Assembly (NCBI GenBank): GCA_003152275.1
Contig: PLZU01000020.1
Coordinates: forward strand, 57,913 to 91,713
DNA length: 33,801 bases
Reading direction: 5' to 3'
Source of the DNA: Actinomycetota bacterium
GTDB taxonomy: Bacteria; Actinomycetota; Thermoleophilia; Gaiellales; Gaiellaceae
In this document: in pieces, positions 1 to 8,674 of the stretch
Position numbering within the stretch: position 1 is the first letter of the stretch
Layout of the letters: each line of letters opens with the position of its first letter
Translations under genes and position numbers: made by a program
Notes under the pieces: model-generated
Seen by the model: the letters and a program-made list of their open reading frames with translations, nothing else
What the model was told of the DNA's origin: nothing
The model's database searches: none

Positions 1-58
1 CGATGATCGCGACGTTGCGCAGGTCTTCGCGGGTGGCAGTGAGGTGCGAGCGGGTCAC
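1..58 (-). CDS. typA: TypA/BipA-like translational GTPase, N-terminus only (runs off left edge)
   Basis: Reading leftwards from a GTG at 58, the first 19 codons give a short polar leader followed by TREDLRNVAII, which is the start of the GTP-binding domain of TypA/BipA just before the P-loop (AHVDHGKTT in the family). LepA, the closest alternative, normally begins IRNFCIIAHIDHG, so TypA fits better. TypA is a ribosome-associated GTPase acting in ribosome assembly and stress adaptation. The P-loop itself lies outside the window, so the call rests on about eleven residues. There is no Shine-Dalgarno sequence, but a TACCGT box lies 8 nt before the GTG, consistent with a leaderless mRNA. Confidence 0.78.
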   Translation of the reverse strand, partial: MTRSHLTATREDLRNVAII

Positions 59-66
59 GACCGCCC

Positions 67-72
67 ACGGTA
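67..72 (-). promoter_or_regulatory. Candidate -10 box for the typA-like gene
   Basis: On the minus strand TACCGT (TANNNT pattern) is followed by 8 nt and the GTG start at 58. This spacing would place the transcription start at or next to the start codon, as in actinobacterial leaderless genes. No clear -35 is visible, and the pattern is short enough to occur by chance. Confidence 0.35.
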
Positions 73-130
73 GCGGGCGCTACAGCACGTTCCGAGCTGG
101 CGGCGGCGCGAGTCCGGGGACGGGTGCGGC

Positions 131-1000
131 TTACTTCACCGTCGTGGTGAAGCTATGGCTGACGGACCGCCCTTGCAAGGAGACCGTGACCACCGCGTGA
201 AGCACCTTGTGCTTGAGCTTCTTGGGCACCTTGAACGCGCAGATTGCGCTTGAGCCCTTGCCGCTCCCGCCCGAGACGAAGGCGCGGCTCACGAGTGCCA
301 GCTTGGTCGTGCCCACTGTCGCGCGGCACACGATCGTCCCTTCGGAGCCGACCGTTCCACTGGTGTCCGACCGGCCGACGAGGGCGACGCTCCACGTCCC
401 GCCCGCCTTCACCGCGGATGAATGAAAAGCAACGACCGAGAGCTGCAGCACCGGCTGCAGCGCGTAATGCCAAGTGCCGCTCCCGGACGGGGCATCGTCG
501 AAATGCCCGGCGCTGAGATCGCCTTCTCCGCTCACGACGAAGAAGTCGAACGCCGCCGGATCGCCGATCTCCGACCGGTTGACCGACGCGGTCAAGCTGA
601 GGTTGTCCGCTCCGATGGCAACGGATGCGGTGGAAGAGCTCGGGGCCTCCGCCCAGTCGGTCCCGCTCCACTTCAGGAGGTCGAACGAGTGACTCGCGTG
701 GTCATCGAAGAAGAAGTAATCGGCACCAGCTGCGTTCGGGTCGCCGGTAGCCGGGTTCTGATCGGTGTCGAGGTAGAACGCGAACGAGTTCGTGTCGCCG
801 TACGCCGTTGCGAAGGTGACGTCGAAGGTGTACTGACCCTGGTCGTCGTTACTCACGTCGACGGACGTGATGTCTGCAGCGGTTCCTGCGTCCCCGGGCG
901 GGTCGGTGAACCTCTGCGGTGCCGAGTTCGCTGCCTGCGCGCCAGGCGCAAGCACGAGGAGCATCGCCGCGACTGCTGCGAGTGTGATCAGGCGAAGCAT
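131..1000 (-). CDS. Secreted protein of unknown function, beta-rich
   Basis: This 289-aa protein starts at an ATG preceded by GGGAGG on the minus strand. Residues 1-24 form a signal peptide with a long Ala/Leu/Val core ending AQAA. The rest is rich in Thr, Ser, Val, Gly and Asp and has a beta-sandwich look. The first half (about 30-175) contains an aspartate-rich segment (YLDTDQNPATGD) that could bind calcium, as in secreted DOMON-like or exported sandwich domains. The second half (about 185-289) resembles an Ig-like module and carries a pair of cysteines. No catalytic motif is recognisable. It lies 72 bp downstream of dnaE on the same strand but has its own ribosome binding site, so it may be separately expressed. 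The function is unknown; an extracellular or surface location is likely. Confidence 0.75.
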   Translation of the reverse strand: MLRLITLAAVAAMLLVLAPGAQAANSAPQRFTDPPGDAGTAADITSVDVSNDDQGQYTFDVTFATAYGDTNSFAFYLDTDQNPATGDPNAAGADYFFFDDHASHSFDLLKWSGTDWAEAPSSSTASVAIGADNLSLTASVNRSEIGDPAAFDFFVVSGEGDLSAGHFDDAPSGSGTWHYALQPVLQLSVVAFHSSAVKAGGTWSVALVGRSDTSGTVGSEGTIVCRATVGTTKLALVSRAFVSGGSGKGSSAICAFKVPKKLKHKVLHAVVTVSLQGRSVSHSFTTTVK

Positions 1001-1072
1001 GGCCAGCCTCCCGATCCGGTATGAGATGTCAGCAGCTGATTTGTACTTCTGGCAGCGCCGTGGCGCAAGGGT

Positions 1073-4000
1073 TCAGCCGACGGCAGCTTCGCCGAGCAAG
1101 GCCTTCACTTCGGCGAAGAAATCAGGCACCGGCTTCACGCGGTAGTCCGGCCCGAGCTCGAGCAGCTTCGAGCCCATCGACGTCACGAGGTCGACGAACA
1201 CCGGCGCTTCGCCGGGGAAGTCCTTGACGAGCGAGGCGAGCTCGCGCACAACACCTGCGGGCGCGATGCGCGCGTCAACCTTCAACCGCACTTCCTTACG
1301 CTCGGGCGTCGCTTCGAACGCGGTCACCTCGAGCGCGACGAGCTTCGTCTCGCCCTGCTGCTTGTGGTCGATGCGCCCCTTTACGATCACGACGCGGTCT
1401 AGCAGCAGCAGATCGCGCGCATGCTGGTACACGGAGTTGAACGCGACGACCTCGCACGGGCCGGTGACGTCCTCGAGCGTGGCGAACACCATCGGCTCGC
1501 CCTTCTTCGTCGTCAGTTGCTTGAGCGACGAGATGATGCCGCCGACCGTGACGACCTCGCCGTCGCGCCGGCGCTCGAGCTCGTTCAGTGTGCAGTCGGT
1601 CTTGCGGCGGAGCTGATCGCGGATCGCGGTCAGCGGATGCTCGGAGACGTAGAGGCCGAGCGTCTCTTTTTCGAGCTTGAGCAGGTCATTCTTGTCGAAC
1701 TCGTCGCCCGCGGGGATCGCCGGATGGTGACTCGGCGCGGCATCGCCGGATGGCTCGCCGAGGTCGAAGATCGAGCCCTGGCCGAGCATTTTGTCGGACT
1801 GCTGCTTCTGCCCCCACGCGAGCGCCTGCTCGACGCAGTCGAGCATTCCGCGGCGCGGCGCGCCGGTCGAGTCGAGCCCGCCGCACTTGACGAGCGACTC
1901 GAGCGCACGCTTGTTCACGACCTGCGGGTCGACGCGCTCCGTGAAGTCCCAGATCGACGCGAACGTTCCGCCCTCCTCGCGCGCGCGCACGATCGCACGG
2001 CACGCAGACTCGCCGACGTTCTTCACCGCGTTCAGGCCGAAGCGGATCTTCCCCTCGACGACCGCGAAGTCGATCATCGACGTGTTCACGTCGGGCGGCA
2101 GCACGTCGATCGCAAGGTCGTGGCACGCGTTGACGTAGAACGGCACCTTGTCCTTCGTGTTCATGACGGACGAGATGAGCGCCGCCATGTACTCCTTGGG
2201 ATGGTGCGCTCGCAGCCACGCAGTGCGGTACGCGATGAGCGCGTAACAGGCGGCGTGCGACTTGTTGAACGAGTAGTCCTGCGCCTGCTCCATGTCGGCC
2301 CAGAGCGCGTTGGCGGTGGCGGTCGAGAGCCCGCTTGCCGCCGCGCCTTCGAGGAACTTCCCCTTCAGCGAAGCCATGAGGGAGTGAATCTTCTTCCCGA
2401 TCGCCTTGCGGAGGTCGTCTGCTTCCGCGGGCGAGAAGCCGGCGAGCTTCTTCGCGATCTCCATGTACTGCTCTTGGTAGATGCAGATGCCGTAGCTGTT
2501 CGAGGTGATCTCTTTCAGCCGCGGGTCGGCGTACGAGACGGGCTCCTGGCCGTTCTTGCGCCGCGCGTACGCCGGGATGTACTGCATCGGGCCTGGGCGG
2601 TAGAGCGCGACGAGCGCGATCAGGTCTTCGAACACCGTCGGCTTGACCAGCTTGAGCGCATCGCGCATACCCGAGCTCTCGAACTGGAAGACGCCGGTCG
2701 CCTCGCCGCGCGCGAGCATCGCGTAGGTCTGCTTGTCGTCGAGCGGGATCGCGCCGATGTCGAGCGAGCCGATGAGCGCGCACGCCTTGTCGATCACGTC
2801 GAGGTTGCGGAGGCCGAGGAAGTCGACCTTCAGCAGGCCGATCGCCTCGACGTCGCCGCCGGAGAACTGCGTCACGAGCTCCTGGTCTGCGCCTTTCTGC
2901 TGCAGCGGCACAGTGTTCATCAGCGGCTCGGCGCCGATCACGACGGCGGCGGCGTGGATCCCGTCCTGGCGCGTGAGCCCCTCGAGCGGGCGCGCAAGAT
3001 CGACGATCTCCCGCGCGACCGGGTCGGCGTCGTAGGCCTCGCGGAGGTCGGAACCGGGCTTGAGGCACTCCTCGAGCAGCTGGCCCGGCCCTTCGGGGAT
3101 CAGTTTCGCGATCTTGTCGACGACGCCGTAGGGAACCTCGAGCACGCGCCCGGCGTCGCGAACGGCGGCGCGCGCGGCCATCGTCCCGAAGGTGATGATC
3201 TGCGCCACGCGGTCGCGTCCGTACTTCTCTGCGACGTAATTGATGACGCGCTCGCGGCCGTCGACGGCGAAGTCGATGTCGGCGTCGGGCAACTGCTTCC
3301 GCCCCGGGTTGAGGAAGCGCTCGAACAGGAGGTCGTAGCGAATCGGGTCGACGTCGGTGATCTCGAGGCAGTAGGCGACGAGTGAACCGGCGGTCGAGCC
3401 GCGGCCGGGGCCGACGCTGATTCCGTTGCGCTTCGCGAAGGTGACGAAGTCCCAGACGATCAGGAAGTAGTCGGTGAAGCCCATCTCGTGGATGGTCTTC
3501 AGCTCGAACTGCAGCCGTTCGCGCAGCTCGGGCGTGAGCTTGTCGTAGCGGCGGCCGAGGCCTTTCTCGCAGAGCTCGACGAGGTAGTCGAACGCGTCGC
3601 GGCCGTCGGGCACGGGGAAGTGCGGCAGCATGATGCGGCCGAGCTCGATCTCGACGTTGCAGCGCTCGGCAATCTCGAGTGTGCGGCGGAGCGATTCTTC
3701 CTGCCCCGGGAAGTCGGCGAGCATCTCCTGCTGGGTCTTGAAGTAGAAGTGATCGGTGTCGAATTTCCAGTGGTTCGGGTTCTTGAGCGAGTCGCCCGAC
3801 TGGATGCAGAGGAGCGCCTCGTGTGCGCGCGCGTCCTCGTGTCTGAGGTAGTGCACGTCGCCGGTGACGACGGTCGGTAGGCCGCGCTTCTCGGCGAGCT
3901 GCGCGAGCAGCGGGTTGATGCGCTGCTGCACGTCGAGGTGCGCGTTCTGCATCTCGACGTAGACCGAGTCCTTGCTGAAGATCGTCGTGAGGCGGTCGAG

Positions 4001-4468
4001 CTCGCGTTCGGCGTCGTCGGCTCTCCCCTCCTCGAGCGCCTTGCAGACACGCCCCGAGAGGCAGCCGGACAAGGCAACGAGCCCGGCGCTGTGCTGGTCG
4101 AGCAGCTCCCAGTCGACGCGGGGCTTGTAGTAGTAGCCCTCGAGGTAGCCGAGGCTCGAGAGCTTGATCAGGTTCGAGTAGCCCTCGTTCGTCTCGGCGA
4201 GGAGCGTGAGATGTGCGTAGCCCTTCTGCTGGGCCTTGCGGTCGTCGGCGACGTAGACCTCGCAGCCGATGAGCGGCTTGACGCCCTGCTTTTTCGCCTC
4301 TTTGACGAGGGTGATCGTGCCGGCGAGCGAGCCGTGGTCGGTGAGCCCGACGGCGGGCATCTCGAACTCGGCTGCGCGCGCGGCGAGCTCGGGAATGCGG
4401 CACGCCCCATCGAGGATCGAGAACTCGGAGTGGACGTGCAGATGGACGAAATCGGGCGCAGCGGGCAC
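1073..4468 (-). CDS. dnaE: DNA polymerase III subunit alpha
   Basis: This is the replicative DNA polymerase (1131 aa, normal DnaE length), which extends DNA as part of the Pol III holoenzyme with the sliding clamp. The N-terminal PHP domain opens with HLHVHSEFSILDG (His9, His11, His13 region). The palm carries the catalytic aspartates in PDADIDF at about residues 393-399 and the third in KVDFLGL at about 547. A helix-hairpin-helix region lies near 810-830 and an OB-fold near 965-1030. The GTG at 4468 begins exactly at the PHP domain. It lacks a good Shine-Dalgarno sequence, and the gene follows the SDR gene by 45 bp, so read-through from the SDR promoter is likely. Very long open frames opposite this gene are shadows of its GC-rich codons. 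Confidence 0.98.
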   Translation of the reverse strand: MPAAPDFVHLHVHSEFSILDGACRIPELAARAAEFEMPAVGLTDHGSLAGTITLVKEAKKQGVKPLIGCEVYVADDRKAQQKGYAHLTLLAETNEGYSNLIKLSSLGYLEGYYYKPRVDWELLDQHSAGLVALSGCLSGRVCKALEEGRADDAERELDRLTTIFSKDSVYVEMQNAHLDVQQRINPLLAQLAEKRGLPTVVTGDVHYLRHEDARAHEALLCIQSGDSLKNPNHWKFDTDHFYFKTQQEMLADFPGQEESLRRTLEIAERCNVEIELGRIMLPHFPVPDGRDAFDYLVELCEKGLGRRYDKLTPELRERLQFELKTIHEMGFTDYFLIVWDFVTFAKRNGISVGPGRGSTAGSLVAYCLEITDVDPIRYDLLFERFLNPGRKQLPDADIDFAVDGRERVINYVAEKYGRDRVAQIITFGTMAARAAVRDAGRVLEVPYGVVDKIAKLIPEGPGQLLEECLKPGSDLREAYDADPVAREIVDLARPLEGLTRQDGIHAAAVVIGAEPLMNTVPLQQKGADQELVTQFSGGDVEAIGLLKVDFLGLRNLDVIDKACALIGSLDIGAIPLDDKQTYAMLARGEATGVFQFESSGMRDALKLVKPTVFEDLIALVALYRPGPMQYIPAYARRKNGQEPVSYADPRLKEITSNSYGICIYQEQYMEIAKKLAGFSPAEADDLRKAIGKKIHSLMASLKGKFLEGAAASGLSTATANALWADMEQAQDYSFNKSHAACYALIAYRTAWLRAHHPKEYMAALISSVMNTKDKVPFYVNACHDLAIDVLPPDVNTSMIDFAVVEGKIRFGLNAVKNVGESACRAIVRAREEGGTFASIWDFTERVDPQVVNKRALESLVKCGGLDSTGAPRRGMLDCVEQALAWGQKQQSDKMLGQGSIFDLGEPSGDAAPSHHPAIPAGDEFDKNDLLKLEKETLGLYVSEHPLTAIRDQLRRKTDCTLNELERRRDGEVVTVGGIISSLKQLTTKKGEPMVFATLEDVTGPCEVVAFNSVYQHARDLLLLDRVVIVKGRIDHKQQGETKLVALEVTAFEATPERKEVRLKVDARIAPAGVVRELASLVKDFPGEAPVFVDLVTSMGSKLLELGPDYRVKPVPDFFAEVKALLGEAAVG

Positions 4469-4513
4469 GGGAAAGCCACTCTACAAGGGGCTCCGGGGGA
4501 CCCCTTTCGCGGC

Positions 4514-5257
4514 TCAGCCGGCGGGCATTTTCACGACTTGCTGGATCATCCCGCCGTCGATGATGTAGCTCGAGCCGGTCACGTAGGAGGCCTCGTCGGA
4601 GCAGAGGAAGGAGACGAGGGCGGCCACTTCCTCGGGTTTTCCGGGCCTTCCGAGCGGCACCTCGGGGTTGAGCGTCTCGGCGTCCGCCTCGTTGCGAGGT
4701 GTTGCGATCACGCCGGGCGCAACCGAGTTGACGCGAATGTCGAACTCGGCGAGCTCGAGCGCAAGACCTTTGCTGAGCATGCCGAGCGCGGCCTTCGCGG
4801 CGGCGTAGATCGAGAGGTTCGGGCGCGGAATGTGCTCGTGCACGGAGGTGATGTTGACGATCGAGCCGCCCGTGCCCTGGTCGCGCATGCGCGTCGCGGC
4901 GGCTTGCGCGAGCAGGAAGCTCGCGCGCACGTCGACGTCGAAGGTGAGGTCGAAGTCGGCGGCGGTGAGGTCGAAGAACGGCTTGGCGGTCGAAAGGCCC
5001 GCGTTGTTCACGAGCACGTCGATGCGGCCGAGCTTCGCTACGACCTCTGCGACCAGTTGTTCGGGAACCTTCGGATCGGTCAGGTCGCCGTACACCCACG
5101 CGATCTGGCCGTGCAGCTCGTCGAGCGGGCCTTCGAGCTCCGGCGTTTCGCCCGCGGTCGCATAGCCGAGCGCGAACCCGTCGGCGAGCAGGCGCGTTGC
5201 GATCGCCAGGCCGATGCCCGTGTTCGCGCCGGTGACGAGTGCGACTTTGCCGTTCAC
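4514..5257 (-). CDS. Short-chain dehydrogenase/reductase (SDR)
   Basis: This 247-aa NAD(P)-dependent oxidoreductase is of classical SDR size. The Rossmann motif TGANTGIG is at residues 9-16, NNAG at 84-87, and the catalytic Ser138, Tyr151 and Lys155 (YAAAK) are all present. It resembles glucose 1-dehydrogenase/3-oxoacyl-ACP-reductase type SDRs, but the substrate cannot be read from sequence. The GTG at 5257 was chosen because it places the first beta strand (VNGKVALVTG) at the N-terminus. The frame stays open upstream to an ATG at 5362, but that extension would overlap the divergent nitrilase gene and has no family counterpart. The start lies 18 bp from the divergent nitrilase start, so the two genes share a minimal promoter region. 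Confidence 0.93.
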   Translation of the reverse strand: MNGKVALVTGANTGIGLAIATRLLADGFALGYATAGETPELEGPLDELHGQIAWVYGDLTDPKVPEQLVAEVVAKLGRIDVLVNNAGLSTAKPFFDLTAADFDLTFDVDVRASFLLAQAAATRMRDQGTGGSIVNITSVHEHIPRPNLSIYAAAKAALGMLSKGLALELAEFDIRVNSVAPGVIATPRNEADAETLNPEVPLGRPGKPEEVAALVSFLCSDEASYVTGSSYIIDGGMIQQVVKMPAG

Positions 5258-5263
5258 CCCGAA

Positions 5264-5269
5264 TAGTCT
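5264..5269 (+). promoter_or_regulatory. -10 box for a leaderless nitrilase transcript
   Basis: TAGTCT lies 6 nt before the GTG start of the nitrilase gene, inside the 18-bp gap to the divergent SDR gene. There is no room for a 5' leader with a Shine-Dalgarno sequence, so leaderless initiation is the simplest reading. The same TANNNT-N6 arrangement occurs in front of the RidA gene at 32980. Confidence 0.5.
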
Positions 5270-5275
5270 TACCTC

Positions 5276-5983
5276 GTGCGCGCGCTCCTCGCCCAGCTGG
5301 CGTCGGTGCCAGGGCAGACACAGGCGAACGCCGAGCGAGTGGTCGCGGCGCTCGCCGCGCACCCGGAGGTCGAGATCGCCGTCTTCCCCGAGCTCTTCCT
5401 TGGCGGCTACGACCTAGCGCTGGTGCCGCAGGCGGCGCTCCCGCCCGATTGTCCCGAGTTCCGTGCGATCGCCGACGCCGCGGCAGCCGCGTCCACCGCT
5501 GTCGTCGTCGGCTTCGCTGAGCGAACCGAGGATGGCAAGCTCTTCAACTCCGTCGCGTGCATCGACCGCGACGGCTGGCTCGCGGGCGTCTACCGGAAGA
5601 CGCGGCTCTTCGGCGCGGAGCCGGACGTGTTCCGGCCGGGCGAGGAGCTTGAGGTCGTCCGCCTGGCCGGCCTCGACGTCGGCCCGTTGATCTGCTTCGA
5701 CATCGAGTTCCACGAGCCGGCGTGTGAGCTCGCGGCCGCGGGCGCGCAACTGCTCGTCACAGCCTCCGCGAACATGGCCCCGTTCGGGCCCGACCACGAG
5801 CTCGCAACCCGGGAGCGGGCGATCGAGAATCGCCTGCCGCACCTGTACACGAACGGCGTCGGCACGATCGGCGGCTTTCGGCTCGTCGGCGGCAGCCGCT
5901 CCGTGGACGCTTTCGGCGCTGTGCTCGCCGAAGCGGGCCCCGACGAAGAGATCCTGCTTGTAGTGCCGGTCGCTCAGGGTTGA
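5276..5983 (+). CDS. Nitrilase-superfamily carbon-nitrogen hydrolase
   Basis: This 235-aa protein carries the complete nitrilase catalytic triad: Glu39 in PELFLGG, Lys108 in YRKTRLFG and Cys140 in ICFDIEF. Family members hydrolyse amides (for example N-carbamoylputrescine, omega-amides) or nitriles in the cytosol. The length is near the short end of the family (about 250-290 aa). It is the first gene of a plus-strand operon, 43 bp ahead of an APC permease, and a histone-deacetylase-like amidohydrolase lies further on. This context favours an amide or carbamoyl-amine substrate over a nitrile. The GTG start at 5276 is supported by the -10 box 6 nt upstream and by the position of the first beta strand (MRALLAQL). 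Confidence 0.93.
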   Translation: MRALLAQLASVPGQTQANAERVVAALAAHPEVEIAVFPELFLGGYDLALVPQAALPPDCPEFRAIADAAAAASTAVVVGFAERTEDGKLFNSVACIDRDGWLAGVYRKTRLFGAEPDVFRPGEELEVVRLAGLDVGPLICFDIEFHEPACELAAAGAQLLVTASANMAPFGPDHELATRERAIENRLPHLYTNGVGTIGGFRLVGGSRSVDAFGAVLAEAGPDEEILLVVPVAQG

Positions 5984-6015
5984 TAATCGGCGCGTCGCCG
6001 TAAGCCCATCGCCCC

Positions 6016-6020
6016 GGAGG
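6016..6020 (+). promoter_or_regulatory. Shine-Dalgarno sequence deciding the TTG start of the permease
   Basis: GGAGG is followed by 6 nt and a TTG at 6027. It is the only strong ribosome binding site in the 43-bp gap and supports TTG as the start codon of the APC permease. Confidence 0.7.
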
Positions 6021-6026
6021 TCGGTC

Positions 6027-7742
6027 TTGTCTGACACTGGAAGCTCGAAGCTGTTCGTCCGCCAGTCCTCGGGACTGGTTCGGAACGTGAGCGTGACCAA
6101 CGCGCTCTTCTTCAACGTCGCAGCTTTCGTCGGCGTAGGGCTGACGCTCTACCCGATCTTCTACTCGCTCGGTTTCGTGCCGGTCTGGAAGTGGGGCGGC
6201 ATCTCGAACTACGCATGGGCGGCGATCGTCGCCGGGATCTTCTGCACGATCCTCGCGCTCATCTTCGCGTCGCTGACGTCGGTCATGCCCCGCTCCGGCG
6301 GCGACTACGTGTTCACGAGCCGCATCGTCCACCCGTTCGTCGGCTGGCTCGAGTCGTGGTCGCTCGTGATCGCGTCGATTCTGATCATCGCCTTCGAGGT
6401 TCCGCTCGTGCTGCGCAACCTGCAGATCACCGCGCGCATCATCGGCATCGGCGCCGGCGGCCACTTCTTCAAGAATGCGAACAGCTGGTTCACGGACTCG
6501 ACCGGGGGGATCACCGGCAGTCCCGGCTTCATCGCCTCGCTCGTCGTCCTCGCCGTGATCGGCGCCGTCTGCGTGCTGCCGACGCGGACGTTCCACCGCG
6601 TCGTGACGGGGCTCGCCGGCTTTGGCGTCGCCGGGTTCATCGCAATGTTCATCTTCGGTCTCGCTGCGACGAGCCGCTCCGCCTTCGAGCACAACCTGCC
6701 GCAGTACACGGGCGGCGTGACGGCCGCGAAGATCGCCGCGTCGGGCAAAGCCGACTTCCTTGTCGGGACGAGCCACCACTTCTTGAGCGATCTCTTCTCG
6801 ACGACGGTGTTCCCGTTCGTCCTCTCGATCCTCCTGTTCCAGTTCATCGGCTTCCAGTACTCCGCGTACATCGCGGGCGAAGTGCGTGGAAACGTGCGCC
6901 GCGGCGTCATGATCGCGCTGCTCGGCGCGCTCACCATCGGCGTGCTCGCGAACTCGCTGTACGTCGACGCGATCTCGAACCATCTCGGCTTCGGGACGAA
7001 CGTCAGCTGGGGCGCGAGCTACTGGGGCTTCAACTCACACCTATCGGCGCTGCCGATGGGCCAACCGAACTCGATGCCGCTCCTTGCAGCGGTTGCGAAT
7101 CACGGGTTGTGGCCGATCTGGATGCTGATCTCGCTCGCAGGAACGGTCTTCCCGTTCCTGCTCTGCCCCGTGTACATCAACTTCATCAGCCGCATGCAGC
7201 TCGCCTGGAGTCTCGACCGCCAGGTTCCGGAATGGTTCGGCCGCGTCAACGAGCGGTTGCGGACGCCGCTGAACGCGATCCTCGCGACGCTCGGGCTCAC
7301 CGCGGTGTTCCTCTTCTTCCAGAGCTACAACGCGCTGCCGCACTTCCTTGCGACGACGGGGAACAAGCTGAACCTCGCCGGTACGGCGTGGTTCGCGATC
7401 GTCATGGCGCTCCTCACCTGGACGCTGCCAGGCGTGAACGCCTTGCTCGTTCGCTTCCGGCGGCCGGATCTCGTCCGGAATGCGCCCTTCTCGAAGGCGT
7501 TGCCGTGGCTCGGCCTCGCCTGGCTCGTGTTCCCGGTCTGGATCTACATCTTCGCCGTGATCAAGCCGATCGAGAAGAGCCTGCAGAGCGCCGGGAAGCT
7601 CCACTACCTCGAGACGAACGGCATTCTCGACGCGGGGGTCTTCTTCGCGATCGGGCTCGTCATCTACATCGTCATGTCGATGCGCTCCCGTGCGGCGGGC
7701 GTCGACACGAAGATGCTCTTTACCGAGCTACCGCCGGACTGA
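6027..7742 (+). CDS. APC-superfamily amino acid/amine permease
   Basis: This 571-aa integral membrane protein has about 12 hydrophobic segments. An APC-type early motif (MPRSGGDYVFTSRIVHP) lies near residues 87-105, in the region equivalent to TM2-TM3 of amino acid/polyamine transporters. Such permeases import amino acids or polyamines by proton or sodium coupling or exchange. The larger-than-usual size comes from long loops, for example around residues 145-165 and 230-255. It lies between the nitrilase and metallophosphoesterase genes in one operon. Its stop codon TGA (7740-7742) overlaps the putative CTG start of the next gene, indicating translational coupling. Substrate specificity cannot be assigned; polyamine or an acylated amine is an inference from the neighbours. 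Confidence 0.95.
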   Translation: MSDTGSSKLFVRQSSGLVRNVSVTNALFFNVAAFVGVGLTLYPIFYSLGFVPVWKWGGISNYAWAAIVAGIFCTILALIFASLTSVMPRSGGDYVFTSRIVHPFVGWLESWSLVIASILIIAFEVPLVLRNLQITARIIGIGAGGHFFKNANSWFTDSTGGITGSPGFIASLVVLAVIGAVCVLPTRTFHRVVTGLAGFGVAGFIAMFIFGLAATSRSAFEHNLPQYTGGVTAAKIAASGKADFLVGTSHHFLSDLFSTTVFPFVLSILLFQFIGFQYSAYIAGEVRGNVRRGVMIALLGALTIGVLANSLYVDAISNHLGFGTNVSWGASYWGFNSHLSALPMGQPNSMPLLAAVANHGLWPIWMLISLAGTVFPFLLCPVYINFISRMQLAWSLDRQVPEWFGRVNERLRTPLNAILATLGLTAVFLFFQSYNALPHFLATTGNKLNLAGTAWFAIVMALLTWTLPGVNALLVRFRRPDLVRNAPFSKALPWLGLAWLVFPVWIYIFAVIKPIEKSLQSAGKLHYLETNGILDAGVFFAIGLVIYIVMSMRSRAAGVDTKMLFTELPPD

Positions 7743-8674
7743 TCACGACTCGGCTCTACATCGCAAGTGATTTCCACGCGGCCGAGGCGGCGTGGCGAAA
7801 GTTCCTGAACGCGGTCAAGCTCAACGCGTACAAAGCCGACGTCGCGCTCGTCGCCGGCGACTTCACCGGCAAAGCGATCGTGCCGATCGTCAACCGCGAC
7901 GGACGCTACGAAGCCGAGCTGTTCGGTGTCCATCGCACCGCGCGCGGCGACGAAGAGCTCGCACGACTCGAGCGCGACATTGCCGACGTCGGCTACTACT
8001 CGTTCGTCACGACCGGCGGCGACGTCGACATGGACGCGCTGCTCCACCGGCTGATGAACGACCGCGTCGAGGCGTGGATGCGGCTCGCGACCGAACGGCT
8101 CGCCGACTCGGAGGTCCCGCTCTATCTGATCCCCGGCAACGACGACGACTTCGGGATCGACGAGATCCTCAACCGTGACGAGTTCCGGCCGGTGAACGTC
8201 GACGGGAAGGTGATCGACATGCCGGGCGGCCTCCAGCTCCTGGCCTACGGCTGGTCGAACCCGACGCCGTGGCTGACGCCGCGCGAGGTGCCGGAGGAGG
8301 AGCTGTTTGCGCGGCTCGACGAGCTCGCGGAGCAGGTGCGCGACCCGCGGCGGGCCGTCTTCATGATCCACGTGCCGCCGCACGACTCGGGCCTCGACAC
8401 GGCGCCGATCCTCGACGAGAACCTGCGCCCGACGGTTTCCGCCGGCGACGTGCTGCGCGGCCCGGTCGGCTCGACGGCGGTGCGGCGGCTGATCGAGGAG
8501 CGCCAGCCGTTGCTCTCGATCCACGGGCACATCCACGAGTCGGCGGGCGAGCGGAAGATCGGCGAGACGCTGTCCCTGAACCCGGGAAGCGAGGCGAACC
8601 ACGGCATCTTGCGCGGCTACCTTGTCGACATCGGCGACGAAGGGATCGAGCTGGTGCAGCGTGTCGAGGGCTGA
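7739..8674 (+). CDS. Calcineurin-like metallophosphoesterase
   Basis: The protein carries the metallophosphoesterase signatures in order: Asp11-Phe-His13 (SDFH), GD at residue 41 (VAGDF), GND at about 133-135 (IPGNDDD) and HGHIH at 262-266. These bind the dinuclear metal centre used for phosphomono- or diester hydrolysis. The length is about 311 aa. No ATG, GTG or TTG lies between the upstream permease region and the first beta strand (RLYIASDFH). The most plausible start is CTG at 7739, overlapping the permease stop as CTGA; an ATC at 7742 is the only other nearby candidate. Translation probably depends on reinitiation after the permease. Its 3' end overlaps the next gene by 14 bp. The substrate is unknown. 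Confidence 0.86.
   Translation: MITTRLYIASDFHAAEAAWRKFLNAVKLNAYKADVALVAGDFTGKAIVPIVNRDGRYEAELFGVHRTARGDEELARLERDIADVGYYSFVTTGGDVDMDALLHRLMNDRVEAWMRLATERLADSEVPLYLIPGNDDDFGIDEILNRDEFRPVNVDGKVIDMPGGLQLLAYGWSNPTPWLTPREVPEEELFARLDELAEQVRDPRRAVFMIHVPPHDSGLDTAPILDENLRPTVSAGDVLRGPVGSTAVRRLIEERQPLLSIHGHIHESAGERKIGETLSLNPGSEANHGILRGYLVDIGDEGIELVQRVEG

Noticed and set aside
1421-5321. Very long open frames (up to 1211 codons) antisense or out of frame to dnaE and the SDR gene
   Set aside because: They are Arg/Ala/Pro-rich shadows created by high GC at third codon positions; dnaE carries all catalytic motifs in its own frame.
5258-5362. ATG start of the SDR gene at 5362
   Set aside because: It would add 35 residues before the Rossmann fold and overlap the divergent nitrilase coding sequence; GTG 5257 fits the fold exactly.
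6191-7738. Upstream extension of the metallophosphoesterase frame through the permease gene
   Set aside because: The extension is low-complexity Arg/Pro/His sequence out of frame with a clear membrane protein, so it is a shadow. The real coding part begins near 7739.
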